Shown: positions 38,755-48,241 of the stretch, in pieces | How the letters are laid out: every line of letters starts with the position of its first letter | How positions within the stretch are numbered: position 1 is the stretch's first letter | Assembly: GCA_002731825.1 (NCBI GenBank) | Contig: PCCS01000001.1 | Coordinates: 69,480 to 133,479 of the forward strand | Origin: Myxococcales bacterium | Lineage (GTDB): Bacteria; Myxococcota_A; Bradymonadia; UBA7976; UBA1532 | Direction of reading: 5' to 3' | Length of the DNA stretch: 64,000 nucleotides | Position numbers and translations under genes: made by a program | Notes under the pieces: generated by a model | What the model saw: only the letters and a program-made list of their open reading frames with translations | Told to the model about the DNA's origin: nothing | Databases searched by the model: none

Positions 38755-40124
38755 GTCGTATTCTGGTCGTCGATGATGAACTCTCCATGAGAGAGTTCCT
38801 TGAGATATTTTTTTTGCAGCATGGACACGAGGTCACGGTCGCAGCCGATGGAACCGAGGGCGTCCAATTACTCCACGAACAAGAGTTTGACCTGGTGATT
38901 ACAGACTTACGGATGCCAGGAACCCACGGCATGGTTGTTTTGCGTCGTTGTCGCGAGCTGTACCCTGAGACGCCCGTCATCGTCATGACGGCTTACGCGT
39001 CTACGAATACGGCCATCGAAGCGATAAAGATCGGCGCTTACGATTATTTCAGCAAGCCATTTAAACTAGATGAAATTCAGGTGGTCATCGACAAAGCCCT
39101 CGAGCGGCGTCGACTGGTCGTGGAAAATCGTGCCCTGAGAGCCCGTCTTGAGCAGCGTGGCAATACGAGCGGGCTCATCGGTCGTTCCCGGGCGATGAAA
39201 GAGGTTTTTTCAATGATTCGCCGGGTGGCTTCGACCCGGACGAACGTCCTGATCCTTGGTGCGAGTGGAACGGGCAAAGAATTGGTTGCCCGTGCGATAC
39301 ACGACCAGAGCGAACGGCGAAACAAACCGTTTTTGGTGATCAACTGCGCGGCCATTCCTGAGAACCTGCTGGAAAGCGAGTTGTTTGGTCATCGAAAAGG
39401 GGCATTCACCGGAGCCCACACGGACCGAGTCGGCATGTTTCAAGCAGCCAATGGGGGCACCTTACTCCTGGATGAAGTCGGCGATATGCCTATGGGTATG
39501 CAAGCAAAGTTGCTCAGGGTCTTACAAGAACGCAAGGTCAAGCAAGTCGGAGATCTGAGAGAAGTGCCTGTTGATGTGAGAGTGATTGCTGCAACCAATC
39601 GCGAACTCGCCGATGAAGTGAATGAAGGCCGCTTTCGAGAAGACCTTTACTACAGACTCAACGTCATCTGTATCGAGCTTCCGCCGCTTCGCGACCGCCC
39701 GTCTGACATTTCTCTGCTCGCGCACCATTTTCTCAAGAAATACGCCGGAGAGTTTGGCAAGTCTATCGACTCGATTCAACCCGAGGTTTTGCAACGCCTG
39801 CATCGTCATCCTTTTAACGGCAACGTTCGCGAACTCGAAAACCTTATGGAACGTGCGACAGCTTTAGCCGAGGAAAATGAGATTTCTTTGGCTCATTTAC
39901 CGCCCGGTTTTGGACACCATCAGGTTGGCACTGGCACAGGCAATGCAGATGTGGAATTACCCCTAGACGGATTAAATCTTGATGCGCTGATCAATCAGAT
40001 TGAGCGTGATCTCATAGAACAAGCTCTACAGCGCACTGGTGGTCGCAAAAAAGACGCCGCCAACCTCCTTGGAATTACCTTTCGTTCATTCCGATATCGG
40101 CTGGATAAGCTGGACATGAGTTGA
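38751..40124 (+). CDS. pilR: PilR-like sigma-54-dependent response regulator
   Basis: Receiver 'ILVVDDELSMREFLEI', AAA+ 'GASGTGKELVARAIH', 'GAFTGAHTDRVGMFQAANGGTLLLDEVGDMP', Fis-type HTH 'GRKKDAANLLGITFRSFRYRLDKL'. Confidence 0.95.
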   Translation: MSRILVVDDELSMREFLEIFFLQHGHEVTVAADGTEGVQLLHEQEFDLVITDLRMPGTHGMVVLRRCRELYPETPVIVMTAYASTNTAIEAIKIGAYDYFSKPFKLDEIQVVIDKALERRRLVVENRALRARLEQRGNTSGLIGRSRAMKEVFSMIRRVASTRTNVLILGASGTGKELVARAIHDQSERRNKPFLVINCAAIPENLLESELFGHRKGAFTGAHTDRVGMFQAANGGTLLLDEVGDMPMGMQAKLLRVLQERKVKQVGDLREVPVDVRVIAATNRELADEVNEGRFREDLYYRLNVICIELPPLRDRPSDISLLAHHFLKKYAGEFGKSIDSIQPEVLQRLHRHPFNGNVRELENLMERATALAEENEISLAHLPPGFGHHQVGTGTGNADVELPLDGLNLDALINQIERDLIEQALQRTGGRKKDAANLLGITFRSFRYRLDKLDMS

Positions 40125-40178
40125 GGGTCCGGAACCACGCTGTACTAATCATTTTCGATTGAGCGTCTCTTGTGACTG

Positions 40179-40207
40179 GGTGACAAATTTTGTCACCGGT
40201 GACAAAG
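40179..40207. promoter_or_regulatory. GGTGACAAA-T-TTTGTCACC palindrome plus a third GGTGACAAAG half-site; candidate regulator-binding cluster
   Basis: Perfect 9-bp arms, then an immediately adjacent direct copy; about 200 bp upstream of the sigma-54-like promoter. Confidence 0.5.
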
Positions 40208-40408
40208 ATCGTCTCTACTTGTCGGTCGGTTCAAGAAAACTTAAATTATTTCCAAGTAAGTATGTTGACTACATGTAGGACAATGTATATGATGTGGACA
40301 CGTAAGGAGGTCTAGGCAGTGATTTAAGCCGCTTGGACCGCTTCGATGTGAAACGAAAAAGGCTGGATAACCCACTTTTTTTGTTTTTGGCAAGCAGGAT
40401 TAGAGTTT

Positions 40409-40425
40409 TGGCACGAATTCTGCTT
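40409..40425 (+). promoter_or_regulatory. sigma-54 (-24/-12) promoter TGGCACGAATTCTGCTT
   Basis: TGGCAC with GG-N10-GC spacing, directly downstream of pilR and 39 bp upstream of the pilin-like gene start. Confidence 0.75.
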
Positions 40426-40463
40426 GCTAGGATGAGTGTGACGGACAGGGGAGCAAGTCTCGA

Positions 40464-40982
40464 GTGAGGACACGAACTATCAATGGGTTTACTCTTGTCG
40501 AACTCATGATCGTCGTGGTCATCATCGGCGTTCTCTCTGTCCTGGCGATAACAGGATACCGAAAGTATACGTATGCTGCACGCAACGCAGAAGCTGTTCA
40601 ATTCCTAGGAGGTGTTCGAGCAGCGCAGTTAGCATATTACCAGGCGAACGGTGTGTTCTGCGGCTCCAACAGTGACGCTGTTTGGCCCCGCGATGTGCCG
40701 TCGATGGACTCGGGCAAAATTCGCTGGAACGACCCAGCAAATCCGATTCCGGCTAATAACGCTTGGCATGACCTGGCTGTGGAATCACCTGGGTCTGTGT
40801 GGTTTCAGTATAGGATGGCGGCCGGTCGGTCTGGCCAAGATGGAGGAGCGGCAATACGGAACTCCAATCGGCCATGGTTCTGGGCGCAAGCCAACGGTGA
40901 CTTTGATAGCAATGGAGTCTTGTCGACGTTTGAAGTCACGTCCGAGAAGCCTGAAATCTATCGTCATAATGAGAATGAATAG
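40464..40982 (+). CDS. type IV prepilin-like (minor pilin/pseudopilin) protein
   Basis: GTG start; 'MRTRTINGFTLVELMIVVVIIGVLSVLAITGYRKYTYAARNAEAV'. Confidence 0.88.
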   Translation: MRTRTINGFTLVELMIVVVIIGVLSVLAITGYRKYTYAARNAEAVQFLGGVRAAQLAYYQANGVFCGSNSDAVWPRDVPSMDSGKIRWNDPANPIPANNAWHDLAVESPGSVWFQYRMAAGRSGQDGGAAIRNSNRPWFWAQANGDFDSNGVLSTFEVTSEKPEIYRHNENE

Positions 40983-41142
40983 TCCGTGTATGGGTGGCCG
41001 GTGACTAGGGCTCGATACCCGGAGTGGATAACGAAAAGTTTTTGGAGATTTTCTTTGCCGGATATAGATTAACATCAGACGGTGTTAATCGGCTCTTTAA
41101 TCAGGCGATTTTGAGCCACCGGTAGGTAGTAGAAGACTATGT

Positions 41143-41219
41143 GGGCATAATGCCCATGGGATAGGATGGGACTCGGGGGAGGGCCATCGGTTCCTGTAAA
41201 ATAAGTTCCCTCCCTCCCC
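41143..41219 (+). promoter_or_regulatory. pilA leader: palindrome GGGCATAATGCCC (41143-41155), G4 motif (41158-41183), hairpin GGGGAGGG/CCCTCCCC (41176-41183 / 41212-41219)
   Basis: Directly read G-tracts and perfect complementary arms just upstream of the ATG at 41240. Confidence 0.6.
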
Positions 41220-41239
41220 GGGAAAAAGAGGTCCGCATA

Positions 41240-41794
41240 ATGCGTAATCTAAAGAAGGGAGCCAAAGGCTTCACCTTGATTGAGCTGATGATTGTTGTGG
41301 CAATCATTGGTATTTTGGCCGCTGTCGCGATTCCTGCGTTCATGAAGTATATTCAGCGCTCGAAGACATCAGAGGCGACAATGAACATCCGTAAGCTGTT
41401 CGACAGCTCTGTCTCGTACTTCAACGAGGAACAAGCGGATCGGACTGGACGAATTCTTCCTCGCCAGTTCCCTACAACAGCTGAAGCTCCAGACCCAGGT
41501 GTTTGGAATGGTGGCGTTTGTAAGGACGGCGACAGCCAGAAGTTCCAACCAGACCTGCAGACTTGGGATGCACCAACATGGCAAGCACTCAACTTCGCAG
41601 TCGAAGACCCGTTCTACTTCAAGTACACATATGACTCGAAAGAACAGGGCGCTGGCGCTCACTTCACCGCTCGTGCGAACGGTGACTTGAACTGCGACCA
41701 GACGCAATCGACTTTCGAGCGTATCGGTACAGTCGATGCTCAGAACAACATCAGCGGTGGTGCTGGTTTGTTCACGAACAACGAGCTGGAATAG
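41240..41794 (+). CDS. pilA: major type IV prepilin
   Basis: '[41 protein letters not shown]'; followed by a strong terminator; sits after pilSR. Confidence 0.95.
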   Translation: MRNLKKGAKGFTLIELMIVVAIIGILAAVAIPAFMKYIQRSKTSEATMNIRKLFDSSVSYFNEEQADRTGRILPRQFPTTAEAPDPGVWNGGVCKDGDSQKFQPDLQTWDAPTWQALNFAVEDPFYFKYTYDSKEQGAGAHFTARANGDLNCDQTQSTFERIGTVDAQNNISGGAGLFTNNELE

Positions 41795-41820
41795 TTCGAT
41801 AACTGCTTAGCAGTTGAAAA

Positions 41821-41848
41821 AGGCGTGCTTCGGCACGCCTTTTTTTTT
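41821..41848 (+). terminator. rho-independent terminator after pilA
   Basis: AGGCGTGC-TTCG-GCACGCCT followed by a T run. Confidence 0.95.
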
Positions 41849-41969
41849 GCTCCCAGACAGGAACAATTGTGCTTTCTATGGACTCTTGCGTGCGCAGCCC
41901 TTGCGTCGGACGTAATCCCCGGTTAGCTTCGGCACATCGATAACGCTAAACGGCCAGTGAACGCACCTG

Positions 41970-42902
41970 ATGTCCCCTCAGTCCCAAGCCAAATCAAGAT
42001 TACGTAGCCTCCTGACGAGTGGCTTGGCTCTCGTGGTTTTCTTCAGTGCGATTCTGGTCAATCAATCCAGCCTCCTGGCTGTCCGACAATTAAAAGATAA
42101 CGCCACATTCGCCGAGTCCACGGAAGTCATCTATGTACCCGACATTCGTCAAATGAGGTTGATGACTTTAGGCTACAATCAAGCGGCTGCAGATTTCGTT
42201 TGGATTCGGACTCTAGAGTATTTTGCCAGGCACTTTAAGGGCGACCGAAAGTACCCCTGGTTAGAACACTTTCTAAATCAGATTGTCGCTCTCGACCCTG
42301 ATTTCACCAAAGTCTACCATTGGGCCGGAGCAAATGTTCTATACGGGCGGCGCTTCACCAATGAAAATGTACGGCGGTCAAGTCGTTACTATGAGTTGGC
42401 TTTAAAGCAAAACCCCGATGACTATGAAGCGGCTTATCGTCTCGGACTCAATCACTACGTCGAACTGAAAAGCAAAGACCCCGCAGAGTCGAGAAAAAAC
42501 CGAGAATTAGGATTAGCCTACTTCGAACGGGCCGCTAACACACCTGGAGCCCCGGATCGTGTCAGGAGTTTAGTCGCCTCCATTTCCAGTCGACTCGGCA
42601 AGCACCAATTGGCTCTACAGTATTTAGTCGACCTCTACACGCAGACCCAAGATGTTGAACAACGACAGTCAATACTTGGACGCATAGAGGCACTCAAGAA
42701 AAATATCGGAGACGGGAGCATTGCCGATGATGCAATGCGTTTTCAGGCTCAATGGCAGCAAAACTTTCCGTACATACCGGCCTCTCTTTACTCGATTCTA
42801 GGAGAACCGACCGACCAGCTTTCGGAAGACCGAAGTTGGCGTTCACTGGTCTCTGATATCGCAATATCGACATCCATCGAAGACGATGGGACTGGACAGT
42901 AA
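41970..42902 (+). CDS. membrane-anchored TPR-like protein, positional equivalent of PilG
   Basis: N-terminal TM; 'YYELALKQNPDDYEAAYRLGLNHYVEL'; lies after pilA in the pilGHI position. Confidence 0.55.
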   Translation: MSPQSQAKSRLRSLLTSGLALVVFFSAILVNQSSLLAVRQLKDNATFAESTEVIYVPDIRQMRLMTLGYNQAAADFVWIRTLEYFARHFKGDRKYPWLEHFLNQIVALDPDFTKVYHWAGANVLYGRRFTNENVRRSSRYYELALKQNPDDYEAAYRLGLNHYVELKSKDPAESRKNRELGLAYFERAANTPGAPDRVRSLVASISSRLGKHQLALQYLVDLYTQTQDVEQRQSILGRIEALKKNIGDGSIADDAMRFQAQWQQNFPYIPASLYSILGEPTDQLSEDRSWRSLVSDIAISTSIEDDGTGQ

Positions 42903-42904
42903 AT

Positions 42905-43867
42905 ATGATTCGCGATGCTCATATCGTCATCACAGGTGGGGCTGGTTTTATAGGCAGTGCTCTCGCCGAACGCCTCTGTGAACACAATCGAATTACGCTC
43001 TTCGATAATCTCCATCGAAATGCGCTTTTGGGTACGTCAATTCTTGATCGGGACAATGTCAATCTCGTACGCGGTGATGTGCTCGACGCAGCGTCGATGG
43101 ACCCAGTCATCAAGGATGCAGATGTCGTCGTTCATATGGCATCGATTGCTGGCGTCGATACGGTGATGAAAAACCCGACGTTGACGATGCGAGTGTCACT
43201 TTTGGGGACCATAAATGCCCTGCAATCGGCCTATGCGAGTGGGCGCTGCACTCGTTTCGTTGATTTTTCAACCAGCGAAGTATTCGGTAAGTATGCCTAC
43301 AAAGTCGCTGAGGGCGATGCCACGAGTCTGGGTGCTGTTGGTGAAGCCCGCTGGACCTATGCTGTCTCTAAATTGGCGACGGAGCATCTGGCACTGAGCT
43401 ATTATAAGCAGTTTGGATTACCAACCGTCAGCATTAGGCCTTTTAATATTTTTGGTCCGAGACAAGTCGGAGAAGGCGCCGTACATCATTTTATCAATCG
43501 AGCCATTCGTGACGAAACATTGACCATCCATGGAGATGGCTCTCAGATTCGTTCTTGGTGTTATATCGATGATATTGTCGATGGTGTTTTGGCGACCTTA
43601 GAAAACGATTCAGCCATTGGGCATGCGTTTAACATTGGTAATCCAAGAAGCACTCTGACCATCTACCATTTGGCTAAGCTCATCGTTCAATTAGCCGATT
43701 CGAATAGTGATGTTGCTTTCCAGGAGATGAATCGTGCAGACGTCGAGCTTCGGATCCCCAACATTGATAAAGCGCGCGAATTATTAGGGTACACGCCTAA
43801 GGTTAATCTGGACGAGGCGCTCAAACGAACAATCGCATGGTATCGCAAACAGAAAGCACTTAGCTAG
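42905..43867 (+). CDS. NAD-dependent nucleotide-sugar epimerase/dehydratase (extended SDR)
   Basis: 'IVITGGAGFIGSALAERL', 'YAVSKLATEHLALSYYKQFGLPTVSIRPFNIFGPRQ'. Confidence 0.92.
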   Translation: MIRDAHIVITGGAGFIGSALAERLCEHNRITLFDNLHRNALLGTSILDRDNVNLVRGDVLDAASMDPVIKDADVVVHMASIAGVDTVMKNPTLTMRVSLLGTINALQSAYASGRCTRFVDFSTSEVFGKYAYKVAEGDATSLGAVGEARWTYAVSKLATEHLALSYYKQFGLPTVSIRPFNIFGPRQVGEGAVHHFINRAIRDETLTIHGDGSQIRSWCYIDDIVDGVLATLENDSAIGHAFNIGNPRSTLTIYHLAKLIVQLADSNSDVAFQEMNRADVELRIPNIDKARELLGYTPKVNLDEALKRTIAWYRKQKALS

Positions 43868-44849
43868 GCTCAGTCTCAGGTGTATCTTGGTCTGATAACT
43901 CATGGGCTGATTTCCCCAAGATCAAATGAATCAGACCGCCGGCGCCACCGAGTAGCCAATTGGACATGGCAAAACCGATAGACAGGGCCAACGCTTGCTC
44001 TGCTGTACCGAGTTCCAGGAGAGGTAATATCGCCACCAGGGCCGCTTCTCTTGGACCCAGTCCCGCGATGGCTAATGGAACCACCGAGGCGACCAAAGCG
44101 ATGGGTACAATCACCGCTAAATCCAACACGCTCAAACCCAGCTCCATAGAGTGTGTGAGGACCCAAAACCCAAGAATTGTGATGCTATGAGTAAACAGGC
44201 TCAGTCCCGTTGCAACGACCACAGCCATGGGGCTTTCCAATTGTGGTGCACCTGTCCACCAGCGCGCGATACGACGGCCTAACAAGCCCCCACCAATCAC
44301 CAATGCCAGTAAACCCATCAAGACGAGAGACCAAACACCGCCGTCTTCTACCCCCTTCAATTCTGGCCCAGTGAGGATGCCTATTCCAAAAAACACACCC
44401 AGAGCGGCCAAGCCGATCATGCGTTCCGAGACAATCACGAAGTAGCTTGCGCTGGCCGCTTTGAAACATCGGCGCGCAATGAATGCTCGACCCAGATCTC
44501 CACCGACCGCACCTGGGACGAAAATGTTATAGAAATGACCGATGAGATTGAGTCGGAACAAATGACCGAATCGAGGTCGGTCAGTGGCGCCAAATCCAAA
44601 CATCAGGGTACGCCATCTGATAGCCGCAATCGCAAGGTTAAAGCAGCCGAGGCAGGCGACCAGAGCAATCGCCCACCCATGGGTCAGTATGTCTTTAGGT
44701 AGCGTCTCCAAGTCGAGATGGGTACTGAGCCATGCTGCGATGGCCATGAGAGCCATCAGTCTCACCAGCCATGGAATGAGGCTTTTCCCAAGTGACTTTT
44801 TTCTCGTTTCCGCCGCGTTCATATGGGCATCCTGCGCATGACCAGGCAA
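43860..44849 (-). CDS. flippase-like (lysylphosphatidylglycerol synthase TM/UPF0104) membrane protein
   Basis: Multi-TM; 'RWRTLMFGFG', 'HLFRLNLIGHFYNIFVPGAVGGDLGRAFIARR', 'GLGPREAALVAILPLLEL'. Confidence 0.85.
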   Translation of the reverse strand: MPGHAQDAHMNAAETRKKSLGKSLIPWLVRLMALMAIAAWLSTHLDLETLPKDILTHGWAIALVACLGCFNLAIAAIRWRTLMFGFGATDRPRFGHLFRLNLIGHFYNIFVPGAVGGDLGRAFIARRCFKAASASYFVIVSERMIGLAALGVFFGIGILTGPELKGVEDGGVWSLVLMGLLALVIGGGLLGRRIARWWTGAPQLESPMAVVVATGLSLFTHSITILGFWVLTHSMELGLSVLDLAVIVPIALVASVVPLAIAGLGPREAALVAILPLLELGTAEQALALSIGFAMSNWLLGGAGGLIHLILGKSAHELSDQDTPETEPS

Positions 44850-44985
44850 CTAATCAAGGGATTAATCAGACTTGGTTTTTTCACACCCTATGCGACTAAA
44901 TCACGGGTGTACGTTTTCAACCGTTGAAGTCCAGGCCGGGTTTTGTCAAAGTGCCCCCAATGGCTTATTTAGAATGTGATTATAG

Positions 44986-45975
44986 GTGAGTTTAGCCCTT
45001 GAAATTGATGGTTTAACCAAGACCTTCCACCTTGGGTTTCTCGGAGCGCTTCGGCCGTTTCGAAAAGTTGCTGATGCCCTTCAGATGAAGGGGATTGCGT
45101 ATCGTGTGGATGCGGTGAGAGGGATTTCGCTCAACGTTGAGCAAGGTGAGATTTTTGGTTTTCTAGGCCCAAACGGCGCCGGTAAAACAACAACCATCAA
45201 AATGCTCATGGGTCTGATCCATCCGTCTGCAGGCAGCGCACGAATATTCGGTCAGTCAATCGGTCACATCCAGACTCGGGAGCGGATTGGTTTTCTACCA
45301 GAACATCCCTATTTCTATGAGCATCTAAAGCCCATCGAATTTCTCGAATATTACGCACGCTTATTTCCTATGACAGCGAGAGAAGGAAAAAAGCGAGCTC
45401 AAGCCTTGATCGATCGCGTTGGTCTAAATCATGCGGTCGACAGGCCCCTGCGTAAATATTCAAAGGGCATGATTCAGCGGGTTGGACTCGCACAAGCTCT
45501 TATCAATGACCCAGACCTCGTCATTCTCGATGAGCCCATGTCAGGACTCGACCCAATGGGCCGCAAGGATGTGCGCGACATCATTTTGGAATTGAGCGAG
45601 CGAGGTAAAACGATTTTCTTCAGCAGCCACATTCTACAAGATGTCGAGATGTTATGTAGCCGAGTGTCCATATTAGTCGATGGACAAATTCGTCGTGAAG
45701 GTCAGTTGTCTAGTCTATTGAGTGAGGGTCAAACTGAAGTCGAAGTGACTCTGGCGGATATCGGGGACGCGCAGGTCGAGGCTTTGAGTGCCTTTGCGAA
45801 GCGGGTCCAGAAAGTCGGCAAGGCCTATTCTTTTTCCACGGCTGATCAGGGGCGCGCGAATGCGCTTATCGAAGCGGCACTGACCGTTCAAGGGACGATT
45901 GTTAGAGTTGTGCCCATCGCGCGCAGCTTAGAGTCGGTCTTTGTCGAGCAAGCGGCCAGTGAGGTTCAATCATGA
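44986..45975 (+). CDS. ABC transporter ATPase, PilH-like by position
   Basis: 'FGFLGPNGAGKTTTIKMLMGLIHPSAG', 'YSKGMIQRVGLAQALINDPDLVILDEPMSGLDPMGR'; GTG start. Confidence 0.93.
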   Translation: MSLALEIDGLTKTFHLGFLGALRPFRKVADALQMKGIAYRVDAVRGISLNVEQGEIFGFLGPNGAGKTTTIKMLMGLIHPSAGSARIFGQSIGHIQTRERIGFLPEHPYFYEHLKPIEFLEYYARLFPMTAREGKKRAQALIDRVGLNHAVDRPLRKYSKGMIQRVGLAQALINDPDLVILDEPMSGLDPMGRKDVRDIILELSERGKTIFFSSHILQDVEMLCSRVSILVDGQIRREGQLSSLLSEGQTEVEVTLADIGDAQVEALSAFAKRVQKVGKAYSFSTADQGRANALIEAALTVQGTIVRVVPIARSLESVFVEQAASEVQS

Positions 45976-46757
45976 GAAAGATCCTGGCGGTTGCCCAAAA
46001 TACATTTCGTGAGGCCATACGAAATCGAATCTTTGCCAGCCTGATTTTCTTTACCCTCGGTCTTCTTGGATTCACCTTGGCAATGAGCTCGGCGTCCCTC
46101 CATGAAGAAGTGCGCTTAATGACTGACGTGGGCTTATTTCTCACGTCGACCGCCGCGGTCTTCATCTCAATTTTTACCGGCGTCAATCTGGTCTACAAAG
46201 AACTTGAGCGTAAAACCATTTACACTCTGATGGCAAAGCCCTTATCCAGACCACAGTTTCTGCTTGGGAAATATTTGGGTCTTCTACAAACCATGTTTGT
46301 TTTGGTCTCGGTTATGGGTCTGATGCTATGCGGAATTTTATCGAGCGTGGGCGGCCATGTAGGCATGGCCATTCTCCAGGCGATCTGGCTCATTTTTATC
46401 GAGGTGACCATCGTCGTGGCCGTCGCTTTGATCTTCTCCAGTTTTTCGACACCCTTTTTATCTGGGCTGATGACCCTCGGCGTTTTTGTGGTAGGACGCT
46501 TTGTGGATGCTCTCCAAAATTTACGCCTGGGTGATGCTGACAAGCCTGACGCAATGACATCAGTGGTCAGTACTCTCATTCGTGGGATCGTTCGCATTGT
46601 CCCCGATTTATCCATCTACAATGTGACACCGCAGGTGGTCTATAATCGTCCCATGACGGCGGAATTTATCGCCCAGTCTTCGCTGGTCGGACTGACTTAT
46701 ATCGTGGTTTGTTTGGGCATTGCGTCCGTTCTGTTTTCCCGACGAGATTTTGTCTAG
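45972..46757 (+). CDS. ABC transporter permease, PilI-like by position
   Basis: ABC-2-type multi-TM protein; 4-bp overlap with the ATPase gene. Confidence 0.88.
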   Translation: MRKILAVAQNTFREAIRNRIFASLIFFTLGLLGFTLAMSSASLHEEVRLMTDVGLFLTSTAAVFISIFTGVNLVYKELERKTIYTLMAKPLSRPQFLLGKYLGLLQTMFVLVSVMGLMLCGILSSVGGHVGMAILQAIWLIFIEVTIVVAVALIFSSFSTPFLSGLMTLGVFVVGRFVDALQNLRLGDADKPDAMTSVVSTLIRGIVRIVPDLSIYNVTPQVVYNRPMTAEFIAQSSLVGLTYIVVCLGIASVLFSRRDFV

Positions 46758-47399
46758 ATGCTCCGCTGGGTCATTTTTGGCATTTGTTTTATTATCCTTG
46801 GTCTGTGGGGCCGTACGTGGTGGTCATCCCGTGCGGAGTTTACCCGGGCTGTCGCCTTGGAGCGTTCGGGCAAGATAGAAAAAGCCATCGAGCATTATCA
46901 ATATGCGGCCCGCTGGTACTCTCCCCTCGCGACCACACCGATCAGTGCTCGGTCCGCCTTACAAAGAATCGCCATAGATGCAGTTAAGAACAATAACGTG
47001 GACATCGCGCTCAAAGCCTATCGACGTCTTCGCGGCGCGATTTTATCGACACGCGGCATAACCAACCCAGGACACGCATTATTGCCGTCGACCAATGATG
47101 CCATCGCGGGATTGATGGCTCAGCAACAATTAGGATTAGCTGATGCGAGCAGTGCAGGCCGGACTGAGGCCGACTTGAAGGCACATCATTTACGCCTGCT
47201 TCAATTGGACCCGATCCCAGGTTTTGGGTGGTCGATGCTGATTGTTTTAAGTTTCCTAGGGTGGGTGTCCGCAGTCGTATTTACGATTCGGCGGGGGCTG
47301 AGTGCTGAACTTACAGTGGTCAAGGGCCCCTTTCTCAAAGGGACTCTTGCGACCATAATTTTACTGGGGCTCTGGGTGTTTGCGCTCTTTCGAGCCTGA
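46758..47399 (+). CDS. membrane protein with TPR-like N-terminal region, co-transcribed with the ABC genes
   Basis: 'VALERSGKIEKAIEHYQYAARWY'; three predicted TM segments; begins at the permease stop codon. Confidence 0.65.
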   Translation: MLRWVIFGICFIILGLWGRTWWSSRAEFTRAVALERSGKIEKAIEHYQYAARWYSPLATTPISARSALQRIAIDAVKNNNVDIALKAYRRLRGAILSTRGITNPGHALLPSTNDAIAGLMAQQQLGLADASSAGRTEADLKAHHLRLLQLDPIPGFGWSMLIVLSFLGWVSAVVFTIRRGLSAELTVVKGPFLKGTLATIILLGLWVFALFRA

Positions 47400-47534
47400 C
47401 GGCGTAAACGGCTCTAGATCAGAGAGCCAAAAGGAAATTCTCTATTCGTTGCTTTCGTCCTTGACCCGTTGGCCTTGCTTGTCATACACGCTCTCTGCTC
47501 GGTTATTTTTGGTTGATAGGTCGTCAACGGACCC

Positions 47535-48215
47535 TTGTTGAAGGATGTGTGGATGCGAGCTGCGGCTTTTTACGATGTCGACGGAACGCTCGTCGGTGCC
47601 AATGTGATACATGCGTACGCATTTTATGCACTCAATGACAGCACCTTGACTGGGAAATTAGGTCGAACGACGAAGTTGTTGGCATCGCTGCCTATGTATG
47701 CTGTTGCGGACCGTCTCGGCCGGAAATTTTTTAATGACATTTTCTATCGTAATTATGCAGGCCTACACGAAGACCGCTTGTGGGTGCTGGGCGAAGAGTT
47801 ATTCGAAAAAGTCATTCAGAAGCGTCTCTATCGGGAAATGCTCGATCTGATAAAACGCTCGCGCAGCGAGGGGTATCAGCAGGTTTTAATCACCGGTGCC
47901 ATCGAACAAATGGTCAGGCCGTTGGCTCGTTACCTAGAGGTTGATGCATGGTTTTCCAATCAACTCGAGATCGAAAACGAGAAAGCGACGGGGCGATTGT
48001 GTCCACCGGTGCTCGCTGGACCGGAAAAAGCTGCCTTCATTCGTCGATATGCGTTAGAAAACGACTTGGACCTCAATGCGTGTCGGGCCTATGCAGACAG
48101 TGGAAGTGATATCCCGATGCTGAGTACGGTTGGTCGCCCAATCGCGGTCAACCCGGATTCGAATCTGAAGGCAACGGCCAATGCCCATGACTGGCCGATC
48201 ATTTGGGCTAAATAG
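47535..48215 (+). CDS. HAD-IB (SerB-like) phosphatase
   Basis: 'AAAFYDVDGTLVGANVIHAYAFY' (DVDGT), 'LITGAIEQMVRPLARYL', 'ACRAYADSGSDIPMLSTVGRPIAVNPD'. Confidence 0.88.
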   Translation: MLKDVWMRAAAFYDVDGTLVGANVIHAYAFYALNDSTLTGKLGRTTKLLASLPMYAVADRLGRKFFNDIFYRNYAGLHEDRLWVLGEELFEKVIQKRLYREMLDLIKRSRSEGYQQVLITGAIEQMVRPLARYLEVDAWFSNQLEIENEKATGRLCPPVLAGPEKAAFIRRYALENDLDLNACRAYADSGSDIPMLSTVGRPIAVNPDSNLKATANAHDWPIIWAK

Positions 48216-48241
48216 GCAACCCGACGCTGTCAGGAGTTAGC

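Noticed and set aside
39931-39950. TGGCACAGGCAATGCA, with correct GG-N10-GC spacing
   Set aside because: Lies inside pilR coding sequence in a Gly/Thr linker with no downstream start; most likely chance.
41042-41060. TTTGGAGATTTTCTTTGCC upstream of pilA as a second sigma-54 promoter
   Set aside because: GG to GC spacing is 11, not 10, and the -24 box lacks GGCAC; unlikely to be functional.
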